9,586 nucleotides of DNA. Origin: JANTGF01 sp033791445 (GTDB lineage Bacteria; Bacteroidota; Bacteroidia; Bacteroidales; VadinHA17). Shown here piece by piece: positions 5,981 through 9,586 of the stretch (positions within the stretch are counted from its first letter, which is position 1; every line of letters starts with the position of its first letter). The position numbers and the translations under genes are program-made. The stretch spans positions 1-9,586 of the forward strand of contig JASJGS010000239.1 of the NCBI GenBank assembly GCA_033791445.1, read 5' to 3'. Below the pieces are notes generated by a model. The model made no database searches. It was not told where the DNA came from and worked only from the letters and a program-made list of their open reading frames with translations.

Positions 5981-6709
5981 CTAGCTATCAAATAAACCCG
6001 GACTATCATATTGAAAAGGTTTAATAAGGCCAGGAACATTTTTTTCTACCCCTTTCTTAGAAATCAGTGGTGAAATGGTATAGGCATCAACCATATCTTC
6101 TGGGTAGGGTTTCAGAAACTGCAAAACATCCTCTCCCCTTAAAGTAGAATCGAGCCAGATTTCTTCATTATCCTTCGATAATATTACAGGCATCCTTTTT
6201 TTTGAATTGTGAATTAATTCCAGTTTTGGGTTTGCGGTGCTTGTAATTATGCTAAAGGTATTGAATAATTCCCCTGTTATTTTATCCAACCAGGTATCAT
6301 ACAATCCTGCAAAAGTGAACACCTCCCTAGCCGGTAAAAAAATATAATAAGGTACTTTTTTATTTCCCCGATGTTGCCATTCATAAAATCCGTTTGCTAC
6401 TACTAAGCACCTTCGGGTTTGGATCGATTTTCTAAAAGAAGGTTTTTCGGTAATGGTCTCCGCCCTGGCATTAAAAGTTCGAAATCGAATCTGGTCTGCC
6501 TTTTCTTTTGATCCGGTCCAGGAAGGTATCAGACCCCAGTGGAACATCTGTATCAGATCCGGATTAGCCTGACTGATTATTGGCATTTTAGGTAGTTCAA
6601 AGGCATGATAATAGTAGCTCGGACGGTAGCTGTCCGGGTCATTTAAAACAGCCCCAAATCTTTCCTCCATTTCCTCCTTTACTATATTGACATTCACCGT
6701 GAAACACAT
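5981..6709 (-). CDS. SOS response-associated peptidase (SRAP, YedK/HMCES family)
   Basis: A 242-residue full-length SRAP domain protein. Known: after Met1 removal, Cys2 forms a thiazolidine link to abasic sites in single-stranded DNA, shielding them during replication. Seen: the protein starts Met-Cys-Phe, which fixes the start codon at 6709. Next come WGLIPSW (58-64), NARAE (80-84) with the active-site asparagine, FYEW (108-111) with the catalytic Glu110, AGLYDTW (134-140), TSTAN (156-160) and His167 followed by RMPVIL (172-177). All four key residues (Cys2, Asn80, Glu110, His167) are present, so it should be active. A two-residue lysine insertion (HNSKKRMP) separates the histidine from the RMP motif, a form I associate with Bacteroidota members. 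No LexA-like site is recognised upstream. It is divergent from the BtpA-family gene across 286 bp. Confidence 0.95.
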   Translation of the reverse strand: MCFTVNVNIVKEEMEERFGAVLNDPDSYRPSYYYHAFELPKMPIISQANPDLIQMFHWGLIPSWTGSKEKADQIRFRTFNARAETITEKPSFRKSIQTRRCLVVANGFYEWQHRGNKKVPYYIFLPAREVFTFAGLYDTWLDKITGELFNTFSIITSTANPKLELIHNSKKRMPVILSKDNEEIWLDSTLRGEDVLQFLKPYPEDMVDAYTISPLISKKGVEKNVPGLIKPFQYDSPGLFDS

Positions 6710-6995
6710 ACTGCGAATAGTATTAAAATAATATATATATTACACCCTTCGTGATGGCAAATAATCGTATCCCTTCCATATGTTTATTTAAATTCCAATA
6801 TACAATGATTGATCCAGTTATTTTGTACTTTTAAAAATCTAAATTAACAAAACAAGGGGGATTTTACCAACTGTGAAATTAGAATAATTATACTGAAGTT
6901 CAACTTTTTTCTCAGGTAATATACTCATTTCATATCTTGTGTTTTTTATAATTTAGAACAATAATATAGAAACAAAATTAAAGCAATTCTTTTGC
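6710..6995. other. Divergent intergenic region between the SRAP gene and the BtpA-GH144 operon
   Basis: AT-rich and without a gene. It must hold promoters for both directions, but no exact TAnnTTTG box is seen on either strand. The nearest matches on the plus strand are TTATTTTG (about 6818-6825) and TAATTTAG (about 6950-6957), each with one mismatch. A run of alternating AT (AATATATATATT) lies at about 6729-6741. No operator-like palindrome was found. Confidence 0.4.
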
Positions 6996-7811
6996 ATGAA
7001 AACAAATACTTTTACCAAAATATTCAAAATTAGAAAACCCATCATTGGAATGATTCATGTCCCTGCTTTACCCGGGACACCCGCTAATATTTTAAAGCCC
7101 GAGGAGATTATTTCACATTGCCTGAAAGAAGCCACAAAACTAAAAAAGGGAGGAATGGATGGTATCATGATAGAGAATATGCATGACCTCCCATATCTAA
7201 AAAGAAGTGTCGGACCTGAAATAGTTGGGATGATGAGTGTGGTGGGCCATGAAGTAAAAAAGGCAACGCAGCTTCCCTGTGGTATTCAAATTTTAGCCGG
7301 GGCCAATATCGAAGCGCTCGCAGCTGCCAAAGCCGGAGGACTCGACTTTATCAGAGCCGAAGGTTTTGTTTTTGGACATATCGCCGACGAAGGTTATATG
7401 GATGCCGATGCCGGAGAATTATTGCGATATAGAAAACAGATAGGCGCTGAACATATTTTGGTATTTACAGATATAAAAAAGAAACATAGCTCCCATGCCA
7501 TTACAGATGATATATCGATAACAGAAATGGCCCATGCTGCTGAATTCTTTTTGTCTGACGGGATAATTATAAGCGGAAAATTTACAGGTTCTGCCCCTGA
7601 TTCTGAAAAGTTGAAGGCAGTTAAGAAAGACACGAAGATCCCCGTTCTGATTGGATCCGGAATATCTGTGGAAAACCTGGAAACCTACTTTCCTATTGGA
7701 GATGGGTTTATTGTGGGCTCATCTATTAAGTACGATGGATTCTGGGAGAATGCAATTGATCCTAGCAGACTCAAAAAATTGGCAAAGACAATAAGAATGT
7801 TAAGGAAATGA
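6996..7811 (+). CDS. BtpA/SgcQ family TIM-barrel protein
   Basis: A 271-residue cytoplasmic protein of normal family length. Seen in order: IGMIHVPALPG (17-27), the family opening; DGIMIENMHDLPY (55-67); CGIQILAGANIEALAAAKAGGLDFIRAEGF from 95, with the IRAEGFVFGHIADEG stretch typical of BtpA; DIKKKHSSH (159-167); DGIIISGKFTG (188-198); PVLIGSGIS (216-224) and DGFIVGSSIK (236-245), the two glycine loops that bind phosphate in TIM barrels. Known: BtpA is needed for photosystem I stability in cyanobacteria, and SgcQ lies in a sugar-utilisation cluster of E. coli. The reaction is not established, and in a non-photosynthetic organism the photosystem name is only historical. Its stop is 16 bp before the start of the glycosidase gene, so the two are very likely co-transcribed and the protein may act on a product of glucan breakdown (inference). 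Confidence 0.88.
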   Translation: MKTNTFTKIFKIRKPIIGMIHVPALPGTPANILKPEEIISHCLKEATKLKKGGMDGIMIENMHDLPYLKRSVGPEIVGMMSVVGHEVKKATQLPCGIQILAGANIEALAAAKAGGLDFIRAEGFVFGHIADEGYMDADAGELLRYRKQIGAEHILVFTDIKKKHSSHAITDDISITEMAHAAEFFLSDGIIISGKFTGSAPDSEKLKAVKKDTKIPVLIGSGISVENLETYFPIGDGFIVGSSIKYDGFWENAIDPSRLKKLAKTIRMLRK

Positions 7812-7827
7812 ATCTAAACCAAGTAAG

Positions 7828-9468
7828 ATGATTATACAGCGATCAATTATTGCACTTCTTTTAATACTTTTATCTACTTCGGCCTGTAAGAAATATAAGG
7901 AGATCCCCCCACTTTTGCTGGAAAGTGCCTATTCCGGCCCTGTGAGTTTATTAACTCCCGCCCCTGTGACCGATGTTCCCTTCAATCAGGAATTTGAAAT
8001 AACTTTCAGTTATCCTGTAGACATCAAATCGGTACAGTCAGGTTCAATCAAACTGAGCTCTGATGAAAATCAATTACCCCTTACTTTAAGATTTGAGAAT
8101 GGAAATCGGAAAATAATCATTGAACCCTCTGAAAATCTCATTCATTATTCAAAATGCCGGCTGGATATTTCTTCTGCCGTAAAAGGTGCAGAAAACGAAA
8201 AGTTTGATGGCTTTACAGCCAATTTTTACACAGAGCTGGATACGATTCCAAAGTTTCCGGAGATTCCAGACCAGGAATTGCTCACCTTGATTCAGAAACA
8301 AACGTTCAGGTATTTCTGGGATTTTGGCCATCCGACCAGTGGAATGGCCCGGGAAAGAAATACTTCCGGTGATATTGTCACCTCCGGAGGAACCGGTTTT
8401 GGCATCATGGCCATACCGGTGGCAGTAAACCGGGGTTTCATTAGCCGCGAAGAGGGCACAGCACGTATTGAGAAAATTGTTGACTTTCTAAAAAATGCCG
8501 ATCGCTTTCATGGGGCCTGGTCTCACTGGCTGAACGGTAGTACAGGCGATGCCATTCCCTTCAGTCCTAAAGACAATGGCGGGGACCTGGTTGAAACGGC
8601 TTTTTTAATCCAGGGTTTATTAACTGTCAGACAATTTCTTGATCCGGCTAAAACGGCTGAAGTAGAGATCATAGATAAGATAAATATACTCTGGCAGGAA
8701 GTTGAATGGGACTGGTATACCAGAAATGATGAAAAAAAACTATACTGGCACTGGTCACCAGAATTCAACTGGGAAATGAATATGCCTGTGCAGGGATACA
8801 ATGAGGCCCTGATCATTTATGTTCTGGCAGCCTCTTCCCCCACCCATCCCATTGATGCGGAGGTATATCATCAGGGCTGGTCAAGAAACGGAGATATGGT
8901 CAATGGACAGTCGTATTACAACATTGTTCTGCCTTTGGGATTTGAATATGGAGGGCCGCTGTTTTTCGCTCATTATTCTTTTTTGGGCCTGGATCCGCGA
9001 AACCTTCAGGATAGCTATGCAAATTACTGGGAACAAAATGTTCATCACAGCCAGATAAATCACGCTTATTGCAAGGACAATCCACTCAATTATGTTGGAT
9101 ATTCAGATATAATGTGGGGATTGACAGCCAGTGATAATCACAATGGCTATTCGGCCCATTCTCCCACCAATGACCTTGGAGTTATTACACCCACCGCGGC
9201 CATTTCATCATTGCCCTATACCCCGGAGTATTCGATGGAGGCCATTCGTTTTTTTTATTATAGCCTTGGGGAGAAGCTCTGGGGAGAATATGGATTCTAT
9301 GATGCCATTAATATTACAGAAGGCTGGGTAGCTAATTCCTACCTGGCCATTGACCAGGGCCCCATTATTGTTATGATAGAAAATTACCGGTCAGGGATGC
9401 TGTGGGAATTATTTATGTCCTGCCCAGAAGTTCCAGATGGACTGAAGTTACTGGGCTTTCAGTTTTGA
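7828..9468 (+). CDS. Lipoprotein glycoside hydrolase, GH144-type (beta-1,2-glucan active), with Ig-like domain
   Basis: A 546-residue exported lipoprotein. Seen: a hydrophobic leader ending STSAC with Cys20 as the lipid anchor; no acidic surface-export signal follows it (CKKYKE), so a periplasm-facing location is possible. Residues about 40-138 form a bacterial Ig-like domain of the SbsA/Big_5 type (PVTDVPFNQEFEITFSYPVD, then KIIIEPSENL). Residues about 147-546 form an (alpha/alpha)6-type glycoamylase-like domain: KQTFRYFWDFGHPTSGMARER from 157, TGFGIMAIPVAVNRGF (189-204), DNGGDLVETAFLIQGLL (249-265), YWHWSPEFNWEMNMPVQGYNEA from 306 and NITEGWVANSYLAIDQGPI (495-513). Known: GH144 members from Chitinophaga and Parabacteroides cleave beta-1,2-glucans, some releasing sophorose. 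Proteins like this are often labelled only 'glucoamylase family'. The subfamily call is mine from motif recall; the lyase or exo/endo mode is not decided. Confidence 0.85.
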   Translation: MIIQRSIIALLLILLSTSACKKYKEIPPLLLESAYSGPVSLLTPAPVTDVPFNQEFEITFSYPVDIKSVQSGSIKLSSDENQLPLTLRFENGNRKIIIEPSENLIHYSKCRLDISSAVKGAENEKFDGFTANFYTELDTIPKFPEIPDQELLTLIQKQTFRYFWDFGHPTSGMARERNTSGDIVTSGGTGFGIMAIPVAVNRGFISREEGTARIEKIVDFLKNADRFHGAWSHWLNGSTGDAIPFSPKDNGGDLVETAFLIQGLLTVRQFLDPAKTAEVEIIDKINILWQEVEWDWYTRNDEKKLYWHWSPEFNWEMNMPVQGYNEALIIYVLAASSPTHPIDAEVYHQGWSRNGDMVNGQSYYNIVLPLGFEYGGPLFFAHYSFLGLDPRNLQDSYANYWEQNVHHSQINHAYCKDNPLNYVGYSDIMWGLTASDNHNGYSAHSPTNDLGVITPTAAISSLPYTPEYSMEAIRFFYYSLGEKLWGEYGFYDAINITEGWVANSYLAIDQGPIIVMIENYRSGMLWELFMSCPEVPDGLKLLGFQF

Positions 9469-9522
9469 TTTGGTAATTGTTCCGTTTCAGGGAATAATCA
9501 TTCAGAATAGTTATAAAACAAA

Positions 9523-9556
9523 AATGGGAAACTCTTCTGACGAATTGTTTCCCATT
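9523..9556 (-). terminator. Stem-loop terminator for a minus-strand gene beyond the right edge
   Basis: AATGGGAAAC (9523-9532) and GTTTCCCATT (9547-9556) form a perfect 10-bp stem with a 14-nt loop. On the minus strand the stem is followed directly by TTTGTTTTAT, the U-rich tail of an intrinsic terminator; on the plus strand the following bases (CTCACTATTT) are not U-rich. It lies 54 bp after the glycosidase stop and could also help end that message. Reading leftward from 9586, a frame ending LKPMGSK with a TAG at 9561-9563 is a possible end of the neighbouring gene, but too short to call. Confidence 0.65.
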
Positions 9557-9586
9557 CTCACTATTTGGAGCCCATAGGTTTCAAAC

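Noticed and set aside
6804..6833. Nine-codon open frame (MIDPVILYF) upstream of the BtpA-family gene, considered as a leader peptide
   Set aside because: There is no ribosome-binding site, no run of regulatory codons and no attenuator-like hairpins, so chance is the simplest explanation.
9561..9586. Partial gene at the right edge on the minus strand (frame ending LKPMGSK)
   Set aside because: Only eight codons are visible; the terminator placement hints at a gene but cannot show its identity or even its frame.

Overview
The window looks like a chromosomal housekeeping and accessory stretch from a member of the Bacteroidota, probably the Bacteroidales/Marinilabiliales side, although sequence alone cannot fix the genus. 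The evidence is: AT-rich DNA; start codons without clear Shine-Dalgarno boxes; several TAnnTTTG boxes (the Bacteroidota -7 promoter element) just upstream of genes; and protein families typical of the phylum. These are a DUF5916 outer-membrane barrel with a CBM9-like front, a TonB-like protein with a paired-cysteine C-terminal domain, a GH144-type lipoprotein glycosidase and a small signal-peptide-bearing beta-barrel.

Layout, left to right. Positions 1-228 (minus) hold the N-terminus of an FAD-dependent glycerol-3-phosphate dehydrogenase running off the left edge; its upstream region carries a near-perfect 20-bp palindrome. Positions 384-1337 (minus) encode an AEC-family permease, divergent from a TonB-like protein at 1430-2161 (plus). 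Both have a perfect TAnnTTTG box very close to the ATG. Positions 2162-2593 are non-coding and hold a 14-bp tandem repeat followed by a cluster of imperfect hairpins. Positions 2594-4753 (plus) encode the DUF5916 protein, which converges on a small outer-membrane beta-barrel protein at 5144-5872 (minus). The 390-bp gap between them is built of short repeated words. Positions 5981-6709 (minus) encode a SRAP/YedK-type abasic-site DNA-protein crosslinking protein. Divergent from it, 6996-7811 and 7828-9468 (plus) form a likely two-gene operon: a BtpA/SgcQ-family TIM barrel and a lipoprotein with an SbsA-like Ig domain and a GH144-type (beta-1,2-glucan-active) catalytic domain. A stem-loop near the right edge looks like a terminator for a minus-strand gene lying beyond the window.

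Most genes are apparently unrelated single-gene units. The only convincing functional pairing is BtpA plus glycosidase. The TonB-like protein and the two outer-membrane proteins are all envelope components, but nothing in the sequence shows that they work together. I see no mobile element, CRISPR array, tRNA or rRNA, and no convincing new defence or biosynthetic system. The points most worth following up are the near-leaderless divergent promoter pair, the intergenic word-repeat regions and the BtpA-GH144 coupling.
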